This document shows positions 35,825 through 47,423 of a DNA stretch of 64,000 nt, piece by piece (the first letter of the stretch is position 1; each line of letters starts with the position of its first letter). Under the pieces are notes generated by a model. It was given only the letters and a program-made list of their open reading frames with translations, ran no database searches and was not told the DNA's origin. Location of the stretch: NCBI GenBank assembly GCA_022836615.1, contig MU405252.1:186001-250000 (forward strand), read 5' to 3'. Both the position numbers and the translations under genes were made by a program. Source of the stretch: Annulohypoxylon bovei var. microspora. Its lineage: Eukaryota > Ascomycota > Sordariomycetes > Xylariales > Hypoxylaceae.

Positions 35825-38097
35825 ATGGACCCAGTATACCCGGAGAGGGGGCTTGGCGTGGACAAGGGAGAGACCGAACGCATAAAATCTCACGATATGA
35901 CGTCGCGCGAGGACTCTCTTGAGCAGGAGAAGAGCCAAGACCGGAGTAGCAGCCAGCGCCGCGCATCGAACGCCTCCGACGACACTGACCCGCTGTCGCC
36001 TCTGGAATTGGCACTCTCACCTGGCGAGGAGATATTTGAGGAGATAGCTCGTATACAAACCACCACTAGTATCGGGAGCTCGGCTTCGCGCCCGCCAGAT
36101 TTTGAGGTCGTATTCGATGATGACGACCCGGAGAACCCACGGAACTGGCCGGCGTGGTACCGAGGGGTGATTGTCTTCTCCATCTCGTTTACCTCATGGG
36201 TCGTCATATTCTACAGCACTAGCTACACTGCTGCTATCCCTGGCTTGATGGTCGAGTTTGGCGTCTCCAGCACTGTCGCGACGCTCGGTATCACAACTTA
36301 CCTGCTTGGACTTGCGGCGGGGAGTTTGGTTGCGGCGCCGGCGAGTGAGTTGTATGGTCGCCGACCCGTGTACATCTTCTGTATGGTTTGTTTCACGCTT
36401 CTGGTGATACCATGTTGTGTGGCAACGTCGTTGTCGGAGATCATAGTAGTCAGGTTCATCGGGTAGGTTATCGGCGATGTCCATTTTTCGATACGTATCC
36501 ACTAACACGAATTGCAGGGCGCTATTTGGTGCTTGTATGGTTACCAACAGTGCAGGTACAATCGTCGATATATCAACTGAAAAAACTCGGGTGAGTTTAG
36601 GAATAAAGCCTTTTTGTCCAAGCTATGGCAGGTCATGTGACCCCCTTTAGCTTCACTACTTCCTAACGTGTTCAACTTTTCGAACTTCCTCCAGATTGCT
36701 ATAGTATAATAACTAACATGGTGACAGTGAGTAAAATATTGTCATATCTTTGCTACTGAATTCGAAAAGCAAAGTCCTGTATATGTTGAAGCAAGTGTCA
36801 GCTAACAAAATTCCTAATTAGCGCTCTAATCCTAAGCCTATGGTCGATCGCACCGTTGAACGGGCCTGTGACGTATGTAACATCGAGGGTTATTTTCCCT
36901 TTTTTCTAAGAAGAAATTGCTAACTCTCGTTACTGCGAAGCGGGCCAGTCATCGGCGGATTTGTCTACCAGTACCTCGGTTGGCGATGGGATAATTGGAT
37001 CGTCCTGATTCTCTCAGGGATCGGCACAGCCACCATGATGATTCCTAAAGAAACTTATGCGCCGGTGGTTCTTAGGGCGAAGACAGCACGCATACGCAAG
37101 GAAACCGATGACGAGAGATGGTGGTGTCGCTACGATATCAAGCTGTCCAAGGTGGCGCTTTTAAAAATCGGCTTGCTACGTCCGTTTGTGCTCTCTTTCA
37201 CGGAGCCTATCCTCTGGTTTTTCAATATTTGGTATGCATATCCAAGCTGCTGTGTGATACTCTCTACTGACGCTTCATCTTAGGATCTCTCTCATATACG
37301 GAATCCTCTATCTGTGCTTCGTTGCCTATCCCATTGTGTTCGCCGAGCACCGGGGTTGGGACGCGGGTATCTCAGGCCTAGCATTCGTTGGTATCGGTGT
37401 TGGCTCCATGATCGCAATCCTTGGTGAACCCATCTGGCGCAAGATCATTAACTCGCATCCGAAAGACCCCTCGACCGGTAGGGTGCCCCCGGAAGCGACT
37501 GCGCGTGTAATGATCATTGGAAGTATCTTGGTACCTGTGGGACAGTTGGTTTTCAGTTGGACATGTCTCCCCGGGACGATCCATTGGGCAATCCCGATCG
37601 CCTTCGGCATCCCTTTTGGCTGCGGGAATGCGCTTAGCTTCATATACGGTTCTAACTATTTAGCTGGCGCATACGGCATCTATGCCGCTTCGGCTTTAGC
37701 AGGAAACGCAGTCACACGGTCTATTTTCGGTGCTACTCTCCCTCTTGCCGGACCTTCCATGTACCAGACCCTCTCACCACAGTGGGCGGGTACACTTCTC
37801 GGTTTGATAGAAGCAGCAATGATCCCCATCCCCTTGGTATTCTATCGATATGGCAAACGAATCCGCTCCAAGAGCCCCATCATCCGGCAGATGCGGGAGG
37901 ACCAAGAGAAGAACGAGCACCGGGTCGAGAAGGCGCAAAGGCGAAAGGCGAGACGTCAAGCTAAAGAAAATGTAAATGAGTCGGCATTGGTAAAAGAAGT
38001 TGGCGACAAGCCGGGGACCGAAGACCTAGAGAAGGGTGTCGCTGGACCAAGTGCTTCGAATACGCCCCCGTTAGCGAAGGATGACACAGCTGCGTGA
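35825..38097 (+). CDS. MFS transporter, DHA1 multidrug/polyamine type, one out-of-frame junction
   Basis: Exons inferred as 35825-36462, 36518-36590, 36822-36872, 36941-37231 and 37284-38097, about 621 residues. An N-terminal Ser/Glu-rich cytoplasmic tail of about 100 residues ends with NPRNWPAWYRG, the conserved lead-in to TM1 in fungal DHA1 carriers. Then come SYTAAIPGLMVEFGVSS, motif A as ASELYGRRPVY, and the motif-C-like APLNGPVTGPVIGGF. The second half carries the remaining membrane segments and a charged Lys/Glu-rich tail. Such carriers export drugs, polyamines or metabolites by proton antiport at the plasma membrane. Oddity: the junction of exon 2 (ends CGG 36588-36590, followed by GTGAGT) to exon 3 (after ATTAG 36821) is one base out of frame, and the 231-nt intron is much longer than the others. 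All other junctions are in phase, so this is either a recent frameshift, a sequence error or unusual splicing. Confidence 0.78.
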
Positions 38098-38730
38098 TGT
38101 AGCGTTCTACATAGTACTATATGGTGTTCCACGTCGGAATTTTCAACGGTCGGTTTCACAAATGGCGTAGATGGTTACTAACGGTATAGGCCAGATATTT
38201 ATGTCAGGTCTTGTAGATAAATCCATGAGAGAACAAAATGGTATTTGGAACTGGCGGTCGTCTATCATAAAATAATTCAGCCACAGAAAAGCTCGAACAG
38301 GGTTTTAAGTGGCTTAGTAAGGGGGTGGCTTTGTTACTCAGCTACGCCCTCCAAATTTCCTCCCTTTATCGTTTATCCTATCCATTCACGTGACATTTAT
38401 GCAGCATGCAGCCCACGGGTGTAACGTTGAAAGGGTCAACCATCACTTTTATCATCTCGAATCCTTCCAAAGCCGATGAGGGCGGGTGATATTTGGAGAT
38501 CGGTGCAATGTGACGGTTCTTATCTATCAGATCCCTAGTCGGGCTGCTTACACCGCTGGATTGGCTACAGATCTATGTAAGACAATAAGATAATAAAATC
38601 CCGCTGTGGCGTTCCCGTACATACCTATTTTCCTGTACATTCTCAATCTAACTGTCCTCTTTACAAGTTTGTATGGTTTGATTGAAGAGGGTTCAGTCTA
38701 CGCGATGCTAAAACAAACGCCCACTGGAAC
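38098..38730. other. Intergenic between the two MFS genes
   Basis: This 633-bp spacer includes the 3' region of the first transporter and the promoter of the second. I see no other feature. A plus-strand frame opening at 38606 runs in a different frame from the transporter and is not supported. Confidence 0.5.
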
Positions 38731-40805
38731 ATGGCTGTCGGCATGGGTGCCGGAGTCAACATTGACTCTCTCGTTCTTGTTGGTGCTCTGCTCAACCGTC
38801 CAGTCAGCCGTAAGCATAACTCCCAGCTGTAAATACAATGGCTAGTCGTCGCTGATACCCCTCGCGAAAAGACTAACGGATATGACGGCTCTATGCTTAA
38901 TGGGCTGAATATTCTGCCTAGTTACACGGACTATTTTCAATTGACTCCAGCCACGACTGGGTTAAATACGGCTTCGGTCTTTATTGGCTCTACTTTTGGA
39001 ACACTCGTTTCAGGTGTGATGGCCGATAAGTTAGGTCGCCGCATAACCATTCTCTGGGCCTCGGTCTTCACATTGATCGGTGTTGCGCTGCAGACTGCTG
39101 CGCAGAACATCGCCATGTTTGTTGTTGCCCGCATCATCCTCGGCTTTGGAAGCGCTCTCTCCGGCGTCGCCTCTGGCGTATACTTATCCGAGGCGTTTCC
39201 TAGCCGGTGGCGTGCCTGGGGTGTCGGGCTGTTGAATGATTTCTATTAGTTAGTGAGCCAATACCAGTGGAAATCGTGAAGATTCCGGCTCCGTTGAAAA
39301 CTAATCGGCTTCATTTAGCGTTGGCGCCCTCATTGCCGCCGGCGTAACTCTTGGAACTGGACAGTGGCAATCAACGGTAAGATGGACACTTTGCCTCTAG
39401 AACATCTGGGATTTAGGAGTCCAAAGATCCTGAGGGCTGACGAAGTTTTAGTGGGCGTGGAGGTTACCATCCCTGATCCAGGGGGTATTTTCCGTGCTCT
39501 GCATCGCCATCTTGCCTTTCGTGTAAGCTGTAGCCCGTACGGTAAACGCTACTACTACAGACCTGACCAATTGATTAGGCCCGAATCACCAAGGTGGCTA
39601 GTTCATGAAGGGTACTTCGAGTATGCGCGAACTTCGGTTGCGCAAACTAACACCAACGGCAATCTACAAGACCCCGTCGCCGTCGCCATATATAAGGAGA
39701 TCATTGATGCTCTGGCCTGGGAGAAGAAAGAAGGTCGGACGATGAGCCCGAAGGAGATTTTCAAGACCCCAACCGCGAGGAGGCGCCTGCTGATTGGAAT
39801 GTCCGCCGGACCTTTCTCCTGCATCGCCGGCAACATCATCGCTTCTTATTATCTTGGCAATGAATTGGCGATGGCAGGGATTACCGACTCAACCGACCAA
39901 CTAAAGGCCGTCAGTGATTGTTTCTATTTATCGATGAGAATTGGTTGAGGCCATACTAACGGGGAATAGAACGTCGTCTTAAACGTGTTTTGTCTCCTGT
40001 GCAGTCTTGCAGGATCGTACCTTTCTTCCGAAGTTGGCAGAAAACCTACGGCGATTATCTCGCAGACTCTCCTTATTATTTTCCTATTTGTAATCGGAGG
40101 TCTAACCAAGATTTACAACGATAACCCCGCGGCTGCTTCTCAGAGTCTCGTCTATGGAAATGTGGCCGTTATCTTCCTCTTCCAAGGCGCATACTCGCTT
40201 GCCTGGACTCCCCTATTGTACTTGTATCCGCCGGAAGTTTTCTCGGGTACGTTATTCATAGTCCCCGATCCTCTATCCTGTTCTCCAGAACATATGCTAA
40301 CGTTTTAATAGTTCGTCCTCTGAATTCTACTTTTCTATATAGGAGAAGCTCTAAATGGAGATTCGCTAATCACCTATGACAGTATTCAATTCGAGCCAAT
40401 GGTCTAGCTTTCTCGGCCTTGTCATTAAATCTGCTCGCGTATGTTTTATGATTTCAAGATTATGAAATATCTCTTAAATGCTAATTTGATTTGCTAGATG
40501 CGTATTGGTGAACGTCATGCCCATCGGTTTAGCCAACATCGGATGGAAAATGTATATAATTAACGGATCATGGGATGTTATCGTCTTAATACTTATAGTG
40601 AGCATCTATAGTCATTGGTTAATTTCATGTTACTAACTTTTCCTCCTAGGTCGTTTTTTGGATTGAGACGAAGGGACGCACATTGGAGGAGATAGATGCA
40701 ATTTTCGACGGCGAAAAGCATTCATCTGTGCCTGATGTAGAAATGGTAAGAACAGGCCAGGCTACGATAGATGTTGTCGCGATCGAGCAACAACTTAAGT
40801 CCTAA
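38731..40805 (+). pseudogene. MFS sugar porter (lactose-permease-like), probably decayed
   Basis: Eight coding blocks can be placed: 38731-39248, 39319-39376, 39452-39522, 39579-39909, 39970-40246, 40383-40438, 40498-40597 and 40650-40805. They read MGAGVNIDSLVLVGALLNRP, NGYDGSMLNGL, ADKLGRR (motif A), PSRWRAWG, ESPRWLVHEG, YSIRANGLAF and ETKGRTLEEIDAIFDGEKH, the standard order of fungal sugar/H+ symporters with 12 membrane segments. Two faults stand out: an in-frame TAA at 38830-38832 within TM1, and a junction at 40246/40383 one base out of phase. An intron from GTCAGC to GAAAAG (about 38807-38870) would skip the stop but delete most of TM1. The next gene, 478 bp downstream, is a beta-1,3-galactanase-like GH43, suggesting a former uptake partner. 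Confidence 0.75.
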
Positions 40806-41283
40806 TATGTCGTATTATGCGTCCTACGCATGTGGGACGATAGAGGATGAGATTTCCCCAAGCTACCTGACCTTAGATGGGTATTGCGGAACTCCTCCTT
40901 AGGCTTAGGTGGTGGAGAATAGCTCATAACGTCCCGTCAAATACTACCTCGCCTATGACCATATTCCAATGGCCTAATCCGCATGTCTGGTGACCTAATA
41001 TGGTAATATTATAGTTATTAAGAGGTCTAAGGATTTGCCAAGCCTTGGGATTGGAGAACCGACAATTCCTCAACCCACAAAATCATCTTCCCCCGAGCAC
41101 CAAATAGGATTTTCTGCTTACCCCAGTCAAAAACGTCGAATTTGACGGCGACTAATATAGCGAATGCGGAGAAATTACCCCGAGGCCAGTTACTTGGCGG
41201 ACACCTTATAAACATCGGCCGGTGGAGATGGTGCACACCGAGATCGTCAGACCCGTGTCGTGTACGCGTCCTGAGAAAAAAAG
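40806..41283. other. Intergenic between sugar porter and GH43
   Basis: This 478-bp spacer is probably the GH43 promoter. No other feature is seen. Confidence 0.5.
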
Positions 41284-43168
41284 ATGCTCGGTCCGAAGAT
41301 GTGGCTCTCTCCTACCTTGTTGCTGTTTAGTGCAGCCGTAGCGCAGGCAAAGTACATCGTACCTGGAGCTCGATGGCGTGCAACTGACGGGAGTCTGGTG
41401 AATGCCCATGCCGGCAACGTCCTCTTAGATAATGGGACGTTCTGGTGGTTTGGGGAGTACAAGACTCAGGGGCAAGCGGAAGGTGGTGGAGTGTCTGTTT
41501 ACAGCTCCCCAGACCTCGCTACGTGGACACCCCATGGCCTTGCCTTAGGTACGTATGTTGATTGCAGAGGAAGGAAGAACAATTGGGGTCGACATGTTAA
41601 TGAAGAGAACAGAACCGGTTCAAGGAAATCCTTATATTTCCCCTCAAAACATTATCCAACGGCCCAAAGTCGTGAAAAGCGAGTCGACGGGACAGTATCA
41701 CGTACGTTACCCCTGATTACTTAATTATGTGCCTATTGAAGTTAATATGGGGCGGTAGATGTGGTGGCATGCCGATAACTCTAGTTACGGACTCCTTCTC
41801 CAAGGCTTTGCGACTGCAGATAGCATTTCCGGGCCTTACACACTTGTCAACGCTACAGCTCCTCTAGGGAACTGGTCGCAAGATTTTGGCCAATTTACTG
41901 ATTACAAGGATGGTCGGACGTATGCCTTGTATTCTAATGGCGACAGTGTCGAAGGGAGAGACGTATATCTCACCTCGTATAACGAGCAGGTCACCGCACT
42001 CGATACGGTCGTTCATCGTTTTGACAAGTACGATCTCGAAGCACCAACCATCATCCAGACAGAAAAAAGCTATTATGCATTGATGAGTCATAAGACAGGA
42101 TATAGGCCAAACAGTAAGCGAAGCCCTTCGTCATAAGAAATCATCATTATATCTTGCTGATCGCGCTTCTAAGACGTCGTCTGCTTCCGTGCCGACAGCT
42201 TGGATGGTCCGTGGAGCCAGCCTTGGATCGTTTCTCCACTCAACACAAGAACTTTTAACTCTCAATCAGGCTTCACGTTGAGAATAGCTGGCAGTGAGAA
42301 GACGACCTACCTTTATCTAGGTGACCAGTGGGACTCAAATTCGATCTGGGAAAGTCGATACATCTGGTTGCCTATGGCAATCGACGACAATAAGAAAACG
42401 CTTGAATTAGAGTGGCATGATGTTTATGATCTAGACGTGTAAGGATTTCCATTTTCCATTTTCATATAGTAGAGAAATGCTAATAAGAGTTACAACCTAG
42501 AAAAACAGGAGACTGGCGCCCGGTTAATGGTAGAGAGTATCATGCGAAAGACGGAACGGTCAACGGGACCGCATTCAAGCAAGAAGCGGTATGATGTGTT
42601 GGGTCTACAACCGCGCCAGATATCGCTAATATAACATCTCGCAGAACTTCGCTAGCGGTGGCACGATAGTAACTGAAATCGAGGGAAATGATAGTACCGT
42701 CACTTTCCACGGTATAGAGGGAACGGGCAAGCCCCAATGGGTTTCTTTCTATTATCAGAGTGAGTAACTCATATAAAAATCTTTCATGGTTACATTCTAA
42801 CAATGGCAAAGACACCGATGACATGGGCTTTGGGGATCAACGTAAGTCTAAGTTACCTACCTCTTATTAACCCTCTAACTAGTTAGGTACTAACTATGTT
42901 TTCCCTGGTAGCTGGCGGAAGTCCGGACAGAATTGGTGGATCGTGGCAACTCCGTCGCATCAGCAGTGTGGTCGTAAATGGGAACACAGGGAATGTAGAG
43001 ACGCTATTTCAGAGAGATACACACAAGGGCATCATCCTATCGACGCCGCTTCAGCTGACGCTCGCGAAGGGATCAAGCAACACCATCACGGTGGGCGGAC
43101 TGTACAACGGGTTTCATTATAAGGGAGCGGATCTTGATAAAATCATAGTCTACCCGCCAGAGGTATAG
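41284..43168 (+). CDS. Secreted GH43 exo-beta-1,3-galactanase-like enzyme with C-terminal CBM35-like domain
   Basis: Eight exons, 41284-41548, 41613-41701, 41759-42113, 42174-42438, 42501-42588, 42645-42759, 42812-42841 (30 nt) and 42912-43168, join in phase to 487 residues. A signal peptide (MWLSPTLLLFSAAVAQA) precedes the catalytic domain at about residues 25-320: DGSLVNAHAGNVL, FWWFGEYK, ISPQNIIQRPKVV, MWWHAD, then DLEAP, whose Glu sits where the general acid lies in GH43 subfamily 24, and WDSNSIWESRYIWLP. From about residue 330 a beta-sandwich-like domain (NFASGGTIVTEIEGND ... VGGLYNGFHYKGADLDKIIVYP) resembles CBM35. The family removes galactose from beta-1,3-galactan chains of arabinogalactan proteins outside the cell. 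Two introns (before exons 4 and 7) use AAG acceptors. The relic sugar porter upstream fits uptake of released sugar. ATG 41299 is an alternative start. Confidence 0.9.
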
Positions 43169-43800
43169 GATTATATGCCTCCTAGCGATATATAATGAGG
43201 AAGTATTAATCTAATCAAACGGCGAGGGTGTCAAGGGCTCAATTCAAACAGTGGTGCATATGCGTACTAACAACAGGCCTAACTTGCTTATTTGTGAATA
43301 TTCCTACCTAGATAGAAACAGAGCAACTAATGGACTTAATTAAATAGAACACCCCTATTTACTTCCGCTAAACACGTGTCGGAAGTATCTAGGAAGGAAC
43401 AAAGGTACCTAGTCTGGAATTACTAAAGATCATCTCTCAGATGCAACTGCACTTCTAAAGCTTAAGTACTAGGTAGGTATATTTATACTAGTAGGATTTC
43501 AAGTTGTAGGTAGATTATGAGTCAATAAGCTAGGTAGGTTACGAAGGAAGGCACAACCACGAGGTACATTCGCCCTCACAAGGAAAGAACGAGGCAGATA
43601 ATTTTAAATTTCAGATCGCCCACCAAGGAAAAAAAAAAAGGCCCAACTCTTTCTTTCTCTTTCATTACCTAACCTACCAAACATATTCTCATCTCATTAC
43701 ACCCTTTTTTTCCTGACACAAAATTATCTACCGCAGATAGTGGCTATTTCGTCGTAGCATTCTGTTTGTTGCTAAGTACCAAATCGAGCAGTGGGACAAA
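43169..43800. other. Intergenic, 632 bp
   Basis: AT-rich spacer with several TAGGTAGG-type motifs (around 43470 and 43530). A poly-A tract near 43627-43640 and CTTTCTTTCTCTTTC at about 43650-43665 look like the leader of the next gene. Confidence 0.5.
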
Positions 43801-44874
43801 ATGTATCACTCGAACTCAGACCACCGTAACCATGATGCCAAGCGAGGTCGAGGCGGTAATGGTAGAGGAGAAGGTGGGAGTGGCGGGAAAAGGAGGGAGA
43901 GAAGATGGAGAGAAGGAGGGAACGACAGAAGACAAAGTCCTCTACTGGTAAGCTCTGAGTCTTAATCTGCCTTTATAATGATGTAAATTAATATTAACTT
44001 ATTATAGGAAACGAGGATCACGATTCCACCAGAGAGCATCATTATATTCGAAAAAGGGGGTAGTTTCAAGCCTCCTGAAGGCTCGATCCTCACCCTGAGG
44101 ATGGATGGGGTAGTTGTCGTGGACGTCGGCCGAATTTTACTCCCTCGTGGTGGGGAGACTACCTTTCCAGCCAGCACGTTGTTGTCTCTTCCCGGTGGGA
44201 CTATTCAGGCACCTTTTGGTGCTCGTTTACAGATTCCCGGAACATCTTTCGAAAGTTCCGTATTAGACATTTATCCAGGCACACGGGTACAAATTGGCCA
44301 GCAGTCTCCCGGTCGCAGAGATAGCATCCTTTCTTCGCTAGATTGCGGAATCCGCCTTAGGACAGACTGGGAAGTGCCGGCGGGTAGTTGGTTCTCAATA
44401 TCCTTAGATCACTCGTTAGTAGTTGGGAACCAACCCCTGTGGTCGACAGAGGACATTGTCCTCTGGGATGATACTACCTTAGAGGGGGACTCGGTACTTG
44501 CCGGCTCTGTCAAGCTTCTGCAAAACCAAACTATTGTGGTTCCTCCAAACAAACCTATTAAAGTCCCATGTGTAGGGAACGGCTGTACGAGAAACGATAT
44601 TGCTCATGGTGCTATGATCACCCATGACACCATTTACAAGGGTGGAGACACCCTTATTAGCGGGACATTTGTCCCCTCCAGCACACTTCTTCCTCAAGGA
44701 ACTGTCTTGTCCGCTGGCATAGCGATCCCAGCTGGAACCGCAATCCCTCCTGGCACCGAACTACCGCCAGGGATGACGCTACCAGGGGGGACTCTCGTCC
44801 CAGCAGGAACTCTTGTGCCGGCGGGCACGACCATGTCAAAATGGGTGACGATTCCCGGATCTTTGGAGTATTAG
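43801..44874 (+). CDS. Hexapeptide P-x-G repeat protein, unknown function
   Basis: Two exons, 43801-43947 and 44008-44874, join in phase 0 to 337 residues; the 60-nt intron has GTAAGC and TTATAG. Exon 1 encodes a basic, Gly/Arg-rich, probably disordered N-terminus (HDAKRGRGGNGRGEGG...). Exon 2 starts ETRITIPPES and is built of short beta-like strands separated by turns (PPEGS, PRGG, PGGT, PFGA, IPGT). It ends in eight exact six-residue repeats at about residues 275-322 of form T-x-[LIV]-P-x-G, such as TAIPPG, TELPPG, TLVPAG, encoded by 18-bp units. This periodicity suggests a beta-solenoid, but the motif differs from the left-handed helix of acyltransferases. No signal peptide, membrane segment or known catalytic motif is visible. 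A CVGNGC pair could form a disulphide. I do not recognise the family. Confidence 0.75.
44683..44826 (+). repeat. Eight 18-bp coding repeats
   Basis: Eight tandem 18-bp units encode the six-residue P-x-G repeats of the gene at 43801. Nucleotide units have diverged (ACT CTC GTC CCA GCA GGA is typical) while the amino-acid pattern is kept, indicating selection on the protein. Confidence 0.9.
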
Positions 44875-45721
44875 GGAGAGGAGAGAGGCGGCTTGTGGTA
44901 CTATGATTGCTAGCTCAGGAAATTTGCTTTTCTATGCTCATTCGACATTCATGACAATTAGCTGCATGGGAATTCACCGCGCGTTGAACATAATGAAACT
45001 TGACCAGCCTGCCTTTTACGGTAGTAAGTCTTCAATTAAATTCGCAATATAATGGCTCTTTATTAAATGTCATCATGCTATTGTCTAATGTTATGTCAAC
45101 ATGTTCTGACCGCTGTGAAACTCCTAGCGATGCTTGATATCAAACTAATACGTGAATGTTAGCAGATCCTCACAATTAATGTTGTAGGTAACCCTCGGAA
45201 AAAGAAGCCTAAACTACTTGGTTACCGAGGATAGCCCTTCTTAAATCCATTCTTATATTTAGGACCTGAGTCATTCTGCACTTTCTCGTCGTAACTTGGA
45301 TCAATCAGAAAAGCGAGACATGAAGTTGTGCCCCACATTAGATGTCTCAGTGATGACTAGAAATTCCATCTTCTCCTCATGCATACCTATTTGTGTGGGT
45401 ATTAAGCGTCGTAACAAGAATCATATATACTCGATCTAGATTAGCAAATATATTATTCCCTTAATTTTCCCCGCGTAATTACGCATGTCTTCGGGGTTAA
45501 CTCCATCGGCGATATAAGGTAGGTTACCATCGGATTTTATTACCTTGTATGCGCATTCATCGGTGCTATATAACCAACAGCATATTCGCACACTTGAGGA
45601 GCTGTGATGTGTGAGATTGTTTCTCTCCTCTCATTATCCTATCGCTCTCTTATGCTTCATTAAGTACGAAGACTACGCAAGGTCAACTGCATATCTACCC
45701 AGGAACCCCACCAACCCCAAA
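44875..45721. other. Intergenic, 847 bp
   Basis: AT-rich spacer between the repeat protein and the short-chain dehydrogenase. A frame opening at 45611 extends the dehydrogenase upstream by 37 codons but looks like leader, because the family N-terminus fits ATG 45722. Confidence 0.5.
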
Positions 45722-46673
45722 ATGTCGTCCCCCGTGTGGTTCATCACCGGCGCCTCCCACGGCTTCGGCCTGATCCTGTGCCTCAAGGCGCTGAAGGCGG
45801 GCCACCGCGTCGTCGGGTCGGTCCGCAGCAAGACCAAGGCCGCGGACGCCGTGAAGCAGATCGAGGGCGCGGGCGGCCAGGTCATCGAGCTGGACATGAA
45901 CGAGTCCAAGGAGAGCATCGACAAGAAGATCAAGGCTGTCGGCCAGATCGACTACCTCATCAACAACGCCGGCTTCTTCATCCTCGGCGCCATCGAGCAG
46001 GCCACGTAAGAACTCTCACCTACCTATTTCCTTGCCTCGCCCCCTTTCCACGCCTCCTATTTTTTCATTTTTTTCAAACCCCAGTGCAACGTGCTAACAC
46101 CCCCCCAGCGAGCAAGAATCCCGCCAACAAATGCAAACGAACTTCTTCGGGCCGCTCTACGTGCTGCAAGCCGCGCTGCCCGGGATGCGGTCGCGGCGCG
46201 CCGGCACCATCGTCAACGTCAGCAGCATCGCGAGCAAAGACCCGCAGCCGGCCTCGGGTCTCTACTCCGCGAGCAAGGCAGCCTTGGAAGCGCTCTCGGA
46301 GTCCTTAGCCGCCGAGGTCGCGCCCTTCAACGTCGGCATCCTGATGGTGGAGCCCGGCGCGTTCCGGACGAACTTCCTGACGGCGCTGGTGCCGTCGGCG
46401 GACTCGCTGCCGGCGGGCTACGCCGGCACGACGGTCGACGCGGCCCTGGCGCGCTACGTCAGCGCCGACGGCACCCAGCGCGGCGACCCCGACAAGGGCG
46501 TCGACCGCATCTACGAGGCGGTGACGGGCGAGGGCATGGCGGGGAAGTTGAAGGGCAAGGTGCTGCGGCTGGTCATCGGGCCCGACTCGCTCCAGCGCAT
46601 GAGGCGCAACAACGACCGCTTCCTCGGCGACTTGGCGCTGCAGGAGGACGTTGCTCTCAGCACTGACTTCTGA
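45722..46673 (+). CDS. Short-chain dehydrogenase/reductase, classical SDR
   Basis: Exons 45722-46005 and 46109-46673 join in phase to 282 residues; the intron has GTAAGA, GTGCTAAC and CCCCCCAG. The Rossmann cofactor motif TGASHGFG lies at residues 9-16, NNAG at 81-84, the catalytic serine region VSS at 132-134, and YSASK with Tyr147 and Lys151. The C-terminal part (EPGAFRTNF) is the usual substrate-side PG motif. A serine/arginine stretch (GSVRSKTKA) after strand 2 suggests NADP(H) rather than NAD(H), an inference. The substrate is unknown; similar fungal enzymes act on small ketones or alcohols, some in secondary metabolism. Codon choice is strikingly G/C-ending compared with neighbouring genes, while flanking sequence is AT-rich. 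Confidence 0.92.
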
Positions 46674-47423
46674 GACGCTGGTTAGGGGGTAGGGGATAGG
46701 GATCGGGCATAGGGCGGGGATAAGAGATGTTGGGGGAGCCTTGTGACTCGTGGATGATTCGAGTTTTAATACCTGAATAGGTAGGTGGGTGGTTAAAAAA
46801 TTAAATCAAGGTATCGTGCTACCTTCTCCGAAAAAAAGACCCCCTGGATATATCTACCAACTCTTGGTCAACAATCTATAAACCCGAAGAAAAATGAATA
46901 AATAGAAAAGTTGGACGCATCTCACCACGAACGTTATTAGATATCTTGGCATGTAGGGAAGATTCACACATGAAATACACGTGCAATACTATATTAGCAG
47001 GTCCAGAACCCATATTATATCAAACGAAAGACCCCTAAATGGCCAAGCCTAATAATAATAGAATGTCTTGATGGACAACTGCTAAGAGAAGACCTATCTA
47101 TCATCTTCTACATGCCCCTAAAACGCCCCTTGAGAACTTAAATCTGTGTCTACCCGTGAAAACAAGGCAAGGGACAAACAATCAGGCATCGAGTGAATGC
47201 GCAGAACTCCACGTACGGCTTCTGAAACCAAAGCTCTTATGCCTAATCCTCCATGCTCGGTATATGTATGCGCGTATATATGCGAGTGAATCCATTCAAA
47301 AAACCATGATGTATCGCAAACCAATGACTGTGTGAGTGATGTGGGGTGGTGATGATGATGTACCCGATCGGTGTTTCTAGACTCGGACAATGACGAATCG
47401 AGTGTAGACCCGCTGTTCCCGCT
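46674..47423. other. Intergenic between convergent SDR and oxysterol-binding protein genes
   Basis: This 750-bp region holds the 3' ends of two convergent genes. No other gene is supported. Minus-strand frames at 47118-47390 and 47243-47599 are chance frames or shadows. Confidence 0.5.

Noticed and set aside
45611..45721. Upstream start adding 37 residues to the SDR
   Set aside because: The family N-terminus begins a few residues before TGASHGFG, matching ATG 45722.
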